Below, piece after piece: positions 34,863 through 43,882 of a stretch of DNA of 64,000 bases. The stretch comes from Nannocystis punicea (GTDB taxonomy: Bacteria > Myxococcota_A > Polyangia > Nannocystales > Nannocystaceae), in NCBI RefSeq assembly GCF_026965555.1, contig NZ_CP114040.1, positions 8,902,001-8,966,000 on the forward strand. The letters are read 5' to 3'. The notes below the pieces were generated by a model, which was given only the letters and a program-made list of their open reading frames with translations, was not told where the DNA came from and ran no database searches. The position numbers were made by a program, and so were the translations under genes. The stretch's first letter is position 1; every line of letters begins with the position of its first letter.

Positions 34863-35714
34863 CTACTGGATGCACCCGGACTTGCGGCCATCCAGCTCGT
34901 TGTCGGTCTCGAAGCGTGCGCTCTTCCAGCTGTTCACGCAGGTGGGGTTGGAGTCAGCCATGTCGAAGATCATGTTGCCCAGGGCAAAGTTGGCCAAAAG
35001 ATCGTTATCGATGGCACCAGCGGCCAAGTCGATGCCAATGGCGCCGTTCTCCTCGGCGGTGTTGGCCTGGAGGACGTTGTCATCCCCGTCCACCTCGATC
35101 CCGTCATACCCATTGTTGCGGGCGAAGACGGCGTGAATCACGTTGTCGTGGCTGTGCTCGTCGACGAGGATTCCGTCGGCGCCGTTGAGGTCGTACGTAC
35201 CGTTCCGGATGAGGACACCACTGCTGCCGAACAGAGCGATCCCGTTGAGTCCGTTCCCGGACGCGGCGACGGGTCCGAAGGTGACGTCGACGGAGCCGAA
35301 CACGTCGATGCCATCCATGGCGCTGTCTTCGACCCTGGTGTTCATGACGGAGACGTGGCTCGCGTCCTCGATACGCATGCCGGTGTTGAAGCCCTGGACG
35401 AACATGTTGTGGATGACGACATCCGCCAGCGGCCCTTGCAGCACGATGCCGGCGCCGGTGCCCGTCGTGCTGGTAATCCGATGGTGGCCTCCGTTGAGCT
35501 GGACGTTGCCCACCGTGATGACGATGCCGTCCCCCTCACAGCTCAGGTCGTCGGTGAGCAGGTAAATCCCTGCCGTGTCGATCGTCGAGCAGCTCTCGAT
35601 CTTCGTCACCTTTGCGCTGGCTGGGGCCGCGCTCAGCAGGATGCTCGCAAGCCCGGCGAGAATCGTCAGTCGCGGCGTGGTACGGTGGATGGCATTTCGT
35701 GCGCTGGTCCTCAT
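34863..35714 (-). CDS. Secreted parallel beta-helix (NosD/pectate-lyase-like) repeat protein
   Basis: 283 residues. A cleavable signal peptide (hydrophobic core ILAGLASILLS, cleavage after APASA) is followed by about nine right-handed beta-helix coils with GI/DGI steps (DVVIHNMFVQGFNTGMRIE, DGIDVFGSVDV, NGIALFGSSGV, DGILVDEHSHDNVI, YDGIEVDGDDNVL), then a Cys-containing end. Such folds bind or cleave polysaccharides, but no catalytic site is visible. A very strong GGGAGGGGA lies 5-6 nt before ATG 35714. Codon third positions are clearly less GC-rich than in neighbouring genes, so it may have been acquired by transfer. Confidence 0.85.
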   Translation of the reverse strand: MRTSARNAIHRTTPRLTILAGLASILLSAAPASAKVTKIESCSTIDTAGIYLLTDDLSCEGDGIVITVGNVQLNGGHHRITSTTGTGAGIVLQGPLADVVIHNMFVQGFNTGMRIEDASHVSVMNTRVEDSAMDGIDVFGSVDVTFGPVAASGNGLNGIALFGSSGVLIRNGTYDLNGADGILVDEHSHDNVIHAVFARNNGYDGIEVDGDDNVLQANTAEENGAIGIDLAAGAIDNDLLANFALGNMIFDMADSNPTCVNSWKSARFETDNELDGRKSGCIQ

Positions 35715-36365
35715 TGCTTTCCCCTCCCTGTTCGCGGAGCCCGTAGTGACAGCATTCCGAGCCCTCCGCTCGCGGGTAGCAAAAGTTGTAGCCCCTCCGC
35801 TCGCCGTCAAGCCGGTTTGCCCGGAGTCTCCGGGAGCGAGAGATCGATGCATCCGTCAAGCATTGCGCCGCGAGTTCGACACGCGCGGACGTCAGGTGCG
35901 TGGTGCCCGCCGGGATGCGACCGGCCACGCGCACGTCATGATGGCGCGAGCGATCCAGCGGATCCGGCTCGGCGCGAGAAGACACAGATCCCGCGCCGGC
36001 ACATGACATCGCGCACAGCCAGAGAGCGTCGCGCTGACGCCGTCCGCTTCGAGGCCGAAGTGCAACGCTCGCCGTGCGGGTGGCGTGAATGTCGAGAGCG
36101 GCATTGCGGCGACTGCATCACCGAAAGTCGCAGGCCGGGCGTTCGACGTCCTGCCATGACACCCGCGAGCCGTGAACGCGAGCCTCGCCGTGCTCGCGAG
36201 CGAGTCGTCGCCCGAGCCGTCGTCGGCGCTTCGCGTGGACCTCGCGGCCCACGCGTTCTCCGCCGCGCGGACGTCTCGGCGGCTCTCCGCCGCCCCGGCC
36301 GTCTGCCTGCGCACGCGCGGGCGACGTCGGCCGCGCCGCCGATCGCGGCTACCCTCCTGCCAGCG
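35715..36365. other. Divergent intergenic region
   Basis: 651 bp between the beta-helix gene and the UvrA-like gene. On the minus strand a TTGACG about 100 bp before ATG 35714 is followed by a TACAAC-type element with short spacing, a weak promoter candidate. Nothing else was recognised. Confidence 0.4.
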
Positions 36366-39023
36366 ATGCCACGGCCCGACGACCTCGCCGCTGCCCCCTC
36401 CGCCATGCGCTGCGTCCGTGTGCGCGGCGCCCGCGAGCACAACCTCAAGAACGTCGACGTCGACGTCCCGCGCGACGCCTTCGTCGTCTTCTCCGGCGTG
36501 TCGGGCTCGGGCAAGTCCTCGCTCGCGTTCGGCACCCTCTACGCCGAGGCGCAGCGGCGCTACTTCGAGTCGGTCGCGCCCTACGCCCGCCGCCTCATCG
36601 ATCAGGTGGGCGTCCCCGACGTCGACAGCATCGACGGCTTGCCGCCCGCGGTGGCCCTGCAGCAGCAGCGCGGCGCGCCGAGCGTGCGCTCCTCGGTCGG
36701 CAGCGTGACGACGATCTCGAGCCAGGTGCGGCTCCTGTATTCGCGGGCCGGCAGCTATCCGGCGAAGCAGCCGATGCTGTACGCCGAGGACTTCTCGCCC
36801 AACACCAGCCAGGGCGCGTGTCCCCACTGTCACGGCCTCGGTCACGTCTACGACGTCACCGAGCGTGCCATGGTGCCCGACGACAGCAAGTCGATCCGCG
36901 AGCGGGCGATCGCCTCGTGGCCGCCGGCCTGGCACGGCCAGAACCTGCGCGACATCCTCGTGACCCTCGGCCACGACGTCGACCGGCCGTGGCGCGAGCT
37001 GCCGAAGAAGGACCGCGACTGGATCCTCTACACCGAGGAGCAGCCGACGGTGCCGGTGTACGCCGGCTTCTCGCCGGCCGAGACGCGGGCGGCGCTGCGC
37101 AAGAAGCTCGAGCCGAGCTACCAGGGCACCTTCATGGGCGCGCGCCGCTACGTGCTCCACACCTTCGCCACCACCCAGAGCGCGCTGATGAAGCGGCGCG
37201 TCGCGCGGTTCATGACCGGCACGGTCTGCCCGGTGTGTCACGGCAAGCGCCTCAAGCCCGAGGCGCTGGCCGTGACCTTCGCCGGGCTCGACATCGGCGA
37301 GCTGTCGCAGCTGCCCCTCGATCGCCTGGCGGAGGTGCTCGCACCGGCCGCGGAGGGCCGCTTCGACGAGGCCCCTGCGGGCAAGAAGTCCGGCGTGAGC
37401 CGGGCGGCCGCGCGCCGCGACACCGCGCGACGTGTCGCCGCCGGCGGCTCGGCCCACGCCGGCGCGCCCGACGTGCGCCGGACCCCTGATTCGTCGCCCG
37501 AGAAGCGGCTCGCCGCCCAGCGCATCGCCCACGATCTGCTGGGGCGGATCGCCACGCTGCAGCAGCTCGGCCTCGGCTATTTGGCGCTCGATCGCAGCAC
37601 CCCGACCCTGTCCTCCGGTGAATTGCAGCGGCTGCGGCTGGCGACCCAGCTGCACTCGAACCTGTTCGGCGTGGTGTACGTGCTCGACGAGCCGACCGCC
37701 GGCCTGCACCCGGCCGACAACGAGGCGTTGCTGCAGGCGCTCGAACAACTTCGACGCGCCGGCAATTCGTTGTTCGTCGTCGAGCACGACCTCGACACCA
37801 TGCGGCGCGCCGACTGGTTGGTGGACGTCGGGCCGGGCGCCGGCGAGCACGGCGGCGAGGTGCTCTACAGCGGGCCGCCGGCGGGCCTCGCGGGCGTGTC
37901 CGGCTCGCAGACCGCCCGCTACCTGTTCGCGCCGCCGGCGGCGGAGACGAGGACGCCGCGCGAGCCGGTCGGCTGGCTCGAGCTGCGCGGCGTCACCCGC
38001 AACAACCTGCGCGGCCTCGACGTCCGCTTCCCGCTCGGCGCCCTGACTGCGGTCACCGGCGTGTCCGGTTCGGGCAAGTCGAGCCTCGTCAGTCAGGCGC
38101 TGGTCGAGCTGGTCGGCGAGCGCCTCGGCCAGGCGGTGGCCGCGGAGGAGGACGAGGACGACGCCGCGGGGCCGCGCGTGGCGACCGCGACGACCGGCAG
38201 GATCCACGCCGGCCTCGAGGGCCTGAAGCGGCTCGTGCGGGTCGACCAGCGGCCGATCGGTCGCACCCCGCGCTCGAACCTCGCCACCTACACCGGCCTG
38301 TTCGACGCGGTGCGCAAGCTGTTCGCCGCCACGCCGACGGCGCGATCGCGGCGCTACGACGCCGGGCGCTTCTCGTTCAACGTCGCCGGCGGCCGCTGCG
38401 ACACCTGCGAGGGCGAGGGCTTCGTCAGCGTCGAGCTGCTGTTCATGCCGAGCGTGTACGCCCCGTGCCCGACCTGCCAGGGCGCGCGCTACAACGAGAA
38501 GACGCTGCAGGTGACGTGGGGCGGCAAGAACATCGCCGAGGTCCTGCGCATGACCGTCGACGAGGCGCGCGACTTCTTCGCCGAAGAACCCTCGGTGCAC
38601 CGGCCGCTCGCGCTGCTTCACGACATCGGCCTCGGCTACCTCCGGCTCGGCCAGCCCGCCACCGAGCTGTCGGGCGGCGAGGCCCAGCGGATCAAGCTGG
38701 CGACCGAGCTCCAGCGGGCGCAGCGCGGCGACACCCTGTACGTCCTCGACGAGCCGAGCACGGGCCTCCACCCGGCCGACGTCGACAAGCTGATGGCGCG
38801 CCTGCAGGGCCTGGTCGACGCCGGCAATACGGTGGTGCTGGTCGAGCACGACCTGCGGATCGTCGCCGCCAGCGACTGGGTGATCGACATCGGCCCCGGC
38901 GCGGGCGAGGCCGGCGGCCGCGTGGTCGCCAGCGGGCCGCCGCAGGTCGTGTGCGCGGTGAAGGAGAGCCGCACTGCCCCCTATCTGCGGCGGCAGTTCG
39001 GCGAGGCGCGCGAGCGCGGCTGA
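36366..39023 (+). CDS. UvrA-family ABC ATPase (UvrA2-like)
   Basis: 885 residues, somewhat shorter than UvrA of the excinuclease (~940). Both ATPase halves are complete: Walker A SGSGKSSLAF near residue 45 and SGSGKSSLVS near 565; signatures LSSGELQRLRLA and LSGGEAQRIKLA; Walker B VLDEPTAGLHPAD and VLDEPSTGLHPAD. Zinc-knuckle CxxC pairs occur as CPHC, CPVC, CDTC and CPTC. Residues ~335-378 hold a low-complexity Ala/Arg/Ser insertion. In DNA repair UvrA recognises lesions with UvrB; UvrA2 paralogues often lack the UvrB-binding domain and are linked to drug or DNA-damage tolerance. No uvrB or uvrC is near, so a paralogue is more likely than the housekeeping gene. ATG 36366 was chosen as the first start before the conserved domain. 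Confidence 0.88.
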   Translation: MPRPDDLAAAPSAMRCVRVRGAREHNLKNVDVDVPRDAFVVFSGVSGSGKSSLAFGTLYAEAQRRYFESVAPYARRLIDQVGVPDVDSIDGLPPAVALQQQRGAPSVRSSVGSVTTISSQVRLLYSRAGSYPAKQPMLYAEDFSPNTSQGACPHCHGLGHVYDVTERAMVPDDSKSIRERAIASWPPAWHGQNLRDILVTLGHDVDRPWRELPKKDRDWILYTEEQPTVPVYAGFSPAETRAALRKKLEPSYQGTFMGARRYVLHTFATTQSALMKRRVARFMTGTVCPVCHGKRLKPEALAVTFAGLDIGELSQLPLDRLAEVLAPAAEGRFDEAPAGKKSGVSRAAARRDTARRVAAGGSAHAGAPDVRRTPDSSPEKRLAAQRIAHDLLGRIATLQQLGLGYLALDRSTPTLSSGELQRLRLATQLHSNLFGVVYVLDEPTAGLHPADNEALLQALEQLRRAGNSLFVVEHDLDTMRRADWLVDVGPGAGEHGGEVLYSGPPAGLAGVSGSQTARYLFAPPAAETRTPREPVGWLELRGVTRNNLRGLDVRFPLGALTAVTGVSGSGKSSLVSQALVELVGERLGQAVAAEEDEDDAAGPRVATATTGRIHAGLEGLKRLVRVDQRPIGRTPRSNLATYTGLFDAVRKLFAATPTARSRRYDAGRFSFNVAGGRCDTCEGEGFVSVELLFMPSVYAPCPTCQGARYNEKTLQVTWGGKNIAEVLRMTVDEARDFFAEEPSVHRPLALLHDIGLGYLRLGQPATELSGGEAQRIKLATELQRAQRGDTLYVLDEPSTGLHPADVDKLMARLQGLVDAGNTVVLVEHDLRIVAASDWVIDIGPGAGEAGGRVVASGPPQVVCAVKESRTAPYLRRQFGEARERG

Positions 39024-39407
39024 AAGCGCCTCGCGGCCGCGCGGGCGATGACTCGGAGGACCTGGGGTCGTCGACACGCGGCCAGTTCCGCGCGGGACGA
39101 CCGCGCCGGGCGATCGTATCGATGGATCCCGGCAGCTCCATGAAGCATGGCGCCGCCGAATCGACCGGTCCCCGGCAATTGTGCCGAACATTCAGCGAGT
39201 GGTCGAACGATCACGCCCGCTCGCGCATAGGGGGTCGATCCTGACGACGACGGCACCTCATCGAGATGCCCGGGCACCGGCGATTGTCGGGCGGAATGCA
39301 GCGAACGGTCGAACGATCGCGCCAGTAGGAGTAACGCCATCGGCGGCCTCCGAGACGCCCCGAGCGAATGGCGTGAGACGATCTGCAGGCGGCGGCGCGG
39401 CGATGCC
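39024..39407. other. Intergenic region with imperfect direct repeats
   Basis: 384 bp. A ~46-nt segment at 39172-39217 recurs imperfectly at 39277-39323; both contain CCGGCRATTGT and end GGTCGAACGATCRCGCC. No coding capacity was seen. Confidence 0.5.
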
Positions 39408-39435
39408 TTGACTATCGTGCGTCGTCTGAAATAAT
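39408..39435 (+). promoter_or_regulatory. Sigma-70-type promoter of the small Cys-rich protein gene
   Basis: TTGACT (39408-39413, 5/6 to consensus) and AATAAT (39430-39435, 5/6 to TATAAT) are 16 bp apart in a locally AT-rich island. Transcription would start near 39442, giving a ~57-nt leader before ATG 39499. It is one of the few consensus-like promoters visible in this GC-rich window. Confidence 0.6.
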
Positions 39436-39498
39436 CAATAAACCGTCGGGCGCGAATGGGTCGAGTCCGACGGCCTGACAGTGAATCTGGAGGTTATC

Positions 39499-39798
39499 AT
39501 GCGTTTCCTTTCTCTCGTGTTGCCCGCTCTGACCATGGTGTTGGCTTTCGGCGCCCTCGGCCCGACGGAGGGCTCGGCCTCCGCGGCGATCTGTTGCGGC
39601 GCGACGGTCTGCCAGAGCCTCGATCCGCCCCCGATCTGCGAGACCTGCACCCCGACGTGCACCGACGACGAGCCGATGCCCGTCGCCAGTGAGATGGTCT
39701 ACGACGCGGTCGAGGGCATCTGCTACGAATCGATCGATTCCGGCCCGACCCCGTGCGACTCCGCCGAGGGCGCGCAGAGCGACGAATCCGCCGAGTAG
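39499..39798 (+). CDS. Small secreted Cys-rich protein
   Basis: 99 residues. A classical signal peptide (RFLSLVLPALTMVLAFGAL, cleavage near SASA) releases a mature protein of about 65 acidic residues with eight Cys (pattern CC, C, C, C, C then C, C) and no Lys or Arg, suggesting a disulfide-bonded extracellular peptide. GGAGG at 39489-39493 stands 5 nt before ATG 39499. With a consensus-like promoter and a strong terminator it is a self-contained, probably well-expressed unit. No family was recognised. A structural coat protein or secreted effector are both possible. Confidence 0.75.
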   Translation: MRFLSLVLPALTMVLAFGALGPTEGSASAAICCGATVCQSLDPPPICETCTPTCTDDEPMPVASEMVYDAVEGICYESIDSGPTPCDSAEGAQSDESAE

Positions 39799-39901
39799 CC
39801 TCGCCGCCATCGGCCGAGAGCGCGGCGAATGACGCGTAGAAACTGACCTCGACCAGGCGCTCGTGCCTGCCGAGGGACGGTCGATCGTTCACAATGGCTG
39901 C

Positions 39902-39936
39902 GCCGGCGGGCCCTACACGACGTAGAGCCCGCCGGC
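39902..39936. terminator. Very strong hairpin, probable terminator
   Basis: Perfect 10-bp arms GCCGGCGGGC and GCCCGCCGGC enclose a loop that itself can pair CTAC with GTAG. It lies 103 bp after the stop of the small secreted protein gene, followed by CGCTTTCC, a weak T-tract. The remaining spacer up to 40181 shows nothing else. Confidence 0.6.
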
Positions 39937-40181
39937 CGCTTTCCGCTCGACGCTCGCCCGCCCTGGGCCATGGCCGGCCGTCACCCGTTCATCCTCGCCC
40001 GGCTTCGACCGCTCGCTCGCGGGCGCCGGGCCTCGCGATCCGTACAATAGACATAGCCGCACGGGCGCGCTCGACATCATGCAGTCGCACGAATTCTCGA
40101 GCCCGCGGTGGCCAGATCTGGACATCTGCTGGTCGTGTTCGAACTTGCGGCTCACCTCCGATCGGCCGTATCTTCTCCGCG

Positions 40182-43100
40182 ATGAGGGTGGCTCGCAGTG
40201 ATGTCATTGCGCTCGCGTCGCTGGCGGCCGGCGAGCGGCGGCGATTGTTCGACGACCTGTTTCGCGTCCACGAGGCGTGCTTCGCCGGCGCCAGCCGCGA
40301 GGCATTCGCCGCCCGGATCGGCGCCGCGAGGGGCGAGCGGCCCGTGATCGTCGTCCACCGCACCGCCGCCGGCGAGGTCGTCGGCTACTTCGCCGGGCAT
40401 GAGTTCCGGCGCGAGCTCGGCGGACGCGGCTGCGCGATCCTCTGCGGCGACGGCGGCCTGCTGCGCGAGTACGGCGACGGCCTCGCGTTCGGCCTCGATC
40501 TCAAGACCGCGCGCACTCTGGCCCTGCAGGCCCCGCAGCGGCCGCTGGCCTACCTCGGCTGCCTGGTGCATCCGGCCGGCTACGAGCGGCTGGCGCGGTC
40601 CCTGGGCCCGATCCGGCCGGGCCCGGGGCGCGCGCCGGACGACGCGACGCGGGCGCTGATGGCCGAGCTGGCCGAGGCTTGCGGGCTCGCGCGGGTCGGC
40701 GACGATCCGCTGGTGCGCCGCGTCGGCTGGGCCGCGCGCGAGACCGAGGCCGAGCGGACGTTCTGGCGCCGCAGCGCGCGCCCCGACGTGCGCTTCTTCG
40801 TCGCGGCCAACCCCGACTACGACCAGGGCCACGGGCTGCTCGCACTGGTGCCGCTCGGCGTGAAGGACATCGCGGCGGCGACGGTCCGGTCCGCCGCGCA
40901 GGCGAGCTCGCGCGAGCTCGAGGCCGCCGCCGACCGGGCCCGCGGCCTGCCGCTGCTGTCGCGCTGGCTGGTCCCGGCCGCGATCGTCGGTCGGCTGCGC
41001 GCAGTGCCGCTGTTCGAGGGCCTGACGCCGGCGCAGCTGGAGAACCTGGCCGAGCGCGCGGAGCTCGTGCAGGTGCCGGCCGGGCGGGTGCTGGTCGAGC
41101 GCGGCGACAGCAGCGGCGACCTGTTCGTGATCGCCGGCGGCGAGGTGCTGATCGTCGCGCCGGGCGCGGCGAGCGAGGCGCAGGTGCTCGACCGCCTCGG
41201 CTCCGGCGAGGTGTTCGGCGAGATCGCGGCGCTCACCGGCGAGCCGCGCTCGATGACCGTGCGCGCCGCGACGCCGGCGACTCTGGTGCGGATCGCCCGC
41301 GCCCAGCTGCACGCGGTCATGGCCGCCGATCCCGCGCTGACGGCGAGTCTGTGGGGCCGCCTGAGCGAGCGCCGCTTCGACGACGTCACCGCCGGCGAGG
41401 CGGCGTTCGCCGGGACCACGCGCGAGTCGCGACGCGAGCACCTGCGCCGGGGCATCCCCGCGATCGTGGCCGCCGGCGAGTCGCAGGCGTGGCGCGGCGT
41501 CGGCCACGTGTTCGTCGCCGGCGGCGAGGTCGACTGCGAGCGCGGTCCGACCCGCATCCGCGGCCGCGCGCCGCTGCTGCTCGCGGTCGGCGACGAGCTG
41601 CGACTCACCGCACTCGCAACCGCGCGAATCGTCCGCCTGCCGGCGATGACCGCCCCGGCGGCGGAGTCCCGGCAATTCCGCGTGCACCCGCTGCTGGCAC
41701 GATTGAGCGACGAGACCTTCGCGGCGCTGCTGGCCGCTGCGCGGCCGCTCCGGGCGCTGCGCGGCCAGAGCCTGTTCGCCGCCGGCGACGTCGCCGACGC
41801 GTTCTATCTGGTGCGCTCGGGCGCGGTGGAGATCTGCGTCGACGATGTCGTCGTCACCACCCTCGGCGCCGGCGAGTGCTTCGGCGAACGCGGCTTCGAC
41901 CCCGCGCACTCGGGGCGACGCACCGCGAGGGCCCGCGTGGCCGCCCCGAGCGACCTGCTGCGCGTCCCCGGGCCGGTGTTCGCGACCCTGGCCGGACCGC
42001 AGCTGTTCGCCGCGGCACCGCCCGCGGGCGGCGTGCGCGACGATCTGGCGCCGCAGCTGCGCGCCGCGTGGGCCGACGCGCCCGCGAGCGCCGTGGCGAT
42101 CCACCACCTGCCCGCCGGCGCGGTGATCATGCGCGAGGGCGAGGTCGGCGACGCGGCATGGTTCGTGGTCGAGGGCGCCCTGCGGATCGATCGCGGCGGG
42201 GTGACCGTCGATCGCGTCGGCCCGGGCGAGTGCGTCGGCGAGCGGGCGCTGCTGATGCACACGCCGCGCACCGCGACGGTGATCGCCGAGACCGCGGTGG
42301 TGGCCCACCGCGTCGACGCCGGCGAGTTCGCGGCCTGGACCGCCGGGCATTCGCGCCTGCGCGATCTGTTGGCGACCGTCTCCGCGGTCCACGGCGCCGG
42401 CGGGACGACCGTGCACTGCGGCTCGTACGAGGGACGCGCGAGCATGACCGCGGTGACTCGCTTGCCCGACGGCCGCCTGTTCACCGCGACCAAGCTGGTC
42501 GACGAGCCGCTGCTGCTGCTCACCGCGCACGACGGCGGCGGGCCGCCGACCGGTCAGCTCGAGCACGCGCGCGCCCCCGCAGGCTCGCGGCGACGGCTCG
42601 AGGTCCGCGGCGATCGCCCGCTGTCGCTGCTGCTCGAGGGCGACCTCGGGCCCGCGGCCGCGTACGGCGAGCGCCTGCGCAGCGACCGGCCGCTGACCCT
42701 CGGCGAGCTCGAGCGCTTCCGCTGGACCGGCGAGCTCGGCGCCCCGAGCTCCGGCCCGCGCCGGCTGCTGTGCGGCTGCGTCGGCCTCACCCGCGCCGAT
42801 CTGCAGGTGCTTCAAGGGACAGGTTGCGACAGCGCCGAGGCGGTGTGCGCCCGCACCGGCGCGGGCGGCGTGTGCGGCGGCTGCGTGCCGCTGGTGCGCC
42901 GACTCCTCGCCGACCCGGCCACCGAGGCTCCGGCGGCCGCCGACGAGGTCGACCTCGACGGCCTCGAGGCCTCGCTCGACGCGCCGCGCCACGTCGACGG
43001 CGCGCGCAGCCTGGTCGGCCCCGAGTCGGCCACCTGGTCGGTGTACGGCGAATCGGTGGCGATCCTCGGCGGGGCGCGGGCGCTGCTCATGCAATTCGCC

Positions 43101-43874
43101 CACCCCGCCGCGCAGGGCTTCGCCGAGCACTCGAGCTTCCTCTCCGACGCCGGCCAGCGCTATCACAGCACCCTGCAATCGATGTACAGCCTCGCGTTCG
43201 GCGACGGCGCGACGCTGCTGCGAATGGCCCGCACGATCCACGAGAAACACGCCCGCGTGTCCGGCCGCTACGCCCGCACGTCCGGCCCGTTCCGCGCCGG
43301 CGATCGCTACTCTGCCAACCAGATCCCGCTGCTGCTGTGGGTCGCGGCCACGGTGACCGACACCACCGTGCACACCTACGAATCGCTGGTCGGCCCGCTG
43401 TCGCTCGCCGACAAGGACCGCCTGGTCGCCGAGGCGGCGCGGATGTACGGCCTGTTCGGGATCCCGCGCGACCGCCAGCCCGCCGACTGGCGAGCCTTCC
43501 GCGCCTATGTCGACGGCGTGCTCGCGTCCGAGATCCTCCATGTCAGCGAGCACTCGCGGAAGCTGGCGCGCGCGGTCCTCACCGCGCCGACGCGGGCGAG
43601 CGAGCCGGCCTTCGCGGTCCTGCGCCGGCTCACCGCGCGCTGGCTGCCGCCGACCCTGCGCACCGCCTACGGCATGGACGAGGGGCCGCTCGAGCGAGCC
43701 GCCGGCGCCGCGCTCGAGCGGGCCCTGCGAGCCGCGGTGCCCCGCCTGCCGCCGTCGCTGCGGATCTGCCCGGCCCGCCTCCACGCCGAGCGCCGCCTCC
43801 GCGGCGAGGACGGGCCCGATCCGGCCGGCGTGCGCGTCGAACAGCTCCTCGCCGCGGCGCTCGGCGTCCGCTGA
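40182..43874 (+). CDS. Giant fusion: acyltransferase-like, three cNMP-binding domains, BFD [2Fe-2S], MpaB/Lcp-type oxygenase
   Basis: 1230 residues. 1-250: GNAT/N-acyl-amino-acid-synthase-like domain (EVVGYFAG, CLVHPAGYERLARSL, EAERTFWRRS). About 270-395, 500-610 and 635-735: cyclic-nucleotide-binding beta-barrels (FGEIAALTGEPRSMTV, FGERGFD, VGERALLMHTPRTATV); the first and third keep the GE-and-Arg phosphate-binding cassette best. Cys864, 866, 898 and 901 (CxC-x31-CxxC) form a bacterioferritin-associated-ferredoxin-type [2Fe-2S] domain. About 940-1190: MPAB/Lcp catalytic domain (VYGESVAILGG, MQFAHPAAQGFAEHS with His974), a haem-b oxygenase fold of rubber and mycophenolate-type oxygenases. 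No signal peptide. It likely links cNMP sensing, electron delivery and oxygenation of a lipid or isoprenoid. It ends 8 bp from the convergent operon. Confidence 0.85.
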   Translation: MRVARSDVIALASLAAGERRRLFDDLFRVHEACFAGASREAFAARIGAARGERPVIVVHRTAAGEVVGYFAGHEFRRELGGRGCAILCGDGGLLREYGDGLAFGLDLKTARTLALQAPQRPLAYLGCLVHPAGYERLARSLGPIRPGPGRAPDDATRALMAELAEACGLARVGDDPLVRRVGWAARETEAERTFWRRSARPDVRFFVAANPDYDQGHGLLALVPLGVKDIAAATVRSAAQASSRELEAAADRARGLPLLSRWLVPAAIVGRLRAVPLFEGLTPAQLENLAERAELVQVPAGRVLVERGDSSGDLFVIAGGEVLIVAPGAASEAQVLDRLGSGEVFGEIAALTGEPRSMTVRAATPATLVRIARAQLHAVMAADPALTASLWGRLSERRFDDVTAGEAAFAGTTRESRREHLRRGIPAIVAAGESQAWRGVGHVFVAGGEVDCERGPTRIRGRAPLLLAVGDELRLTALATARIVRLPAMTAPAAESRQFRVHPLLARLSDETFAALLAAARPLRALRGQSLFAAGDVADAFYLVRSGAVEICVDDVVVTTLGAGECFGERGFDPAHSGRRTARARVAAPSDLLRVPGPVFATLAGPQLFAAAPPAGGVRDDLAPQLRAAWADAPASAVAIHHLPAGAVIMREGEVGDAAWFVVEGALRIDRGGVTVDRVGPGECVGERALLMHTPRTATVIAETAVVAHRVDAGEFAAWTAGHSRLRDLLATVSAVHGAGGTTVHCGSYEGRASMTAVTRLPDGRLFTATKLVDEPLLLLTAHDGGGPPTGQLEHARAPAGSRRRLEVRGDRPLSLLLEGDLGPAAAYGERLRSDRPLTLGELERFRWTGELGAPSSGPRRLLCGCVGLTRADLQVLQGTGCDSAEAVCARTGAGGVCGGCVPLVRRLLADPATEAPAAADEVDLDGLEASLDAPRHVDGARSLVGPESATWSVYGESVAILGGARALLMQFAHPAAQGFAEHSSFLSDAGQRYHSTLQSMYSLAFGDGATLLRMARTIHEKHARVSGRYARTSGPFRAGDRYSANQIPLLLWVAATVTDTTVHTYESLVGPLSLADKDRLVAEAARMYGLFGIPRDRQPADWRAFRAYVDGVLASEILHVSEHSRKLARAVLTAPTRASEPAFAVLRRLTARWLPPTLRTAYGMDEGPLERAAGAALERALRAAVPRLPPSLRICPARLHAERRLRGEDGPDPAGVRVEQLLAAALGVR

Positions 43875-43882
43875 GGCGCCGC

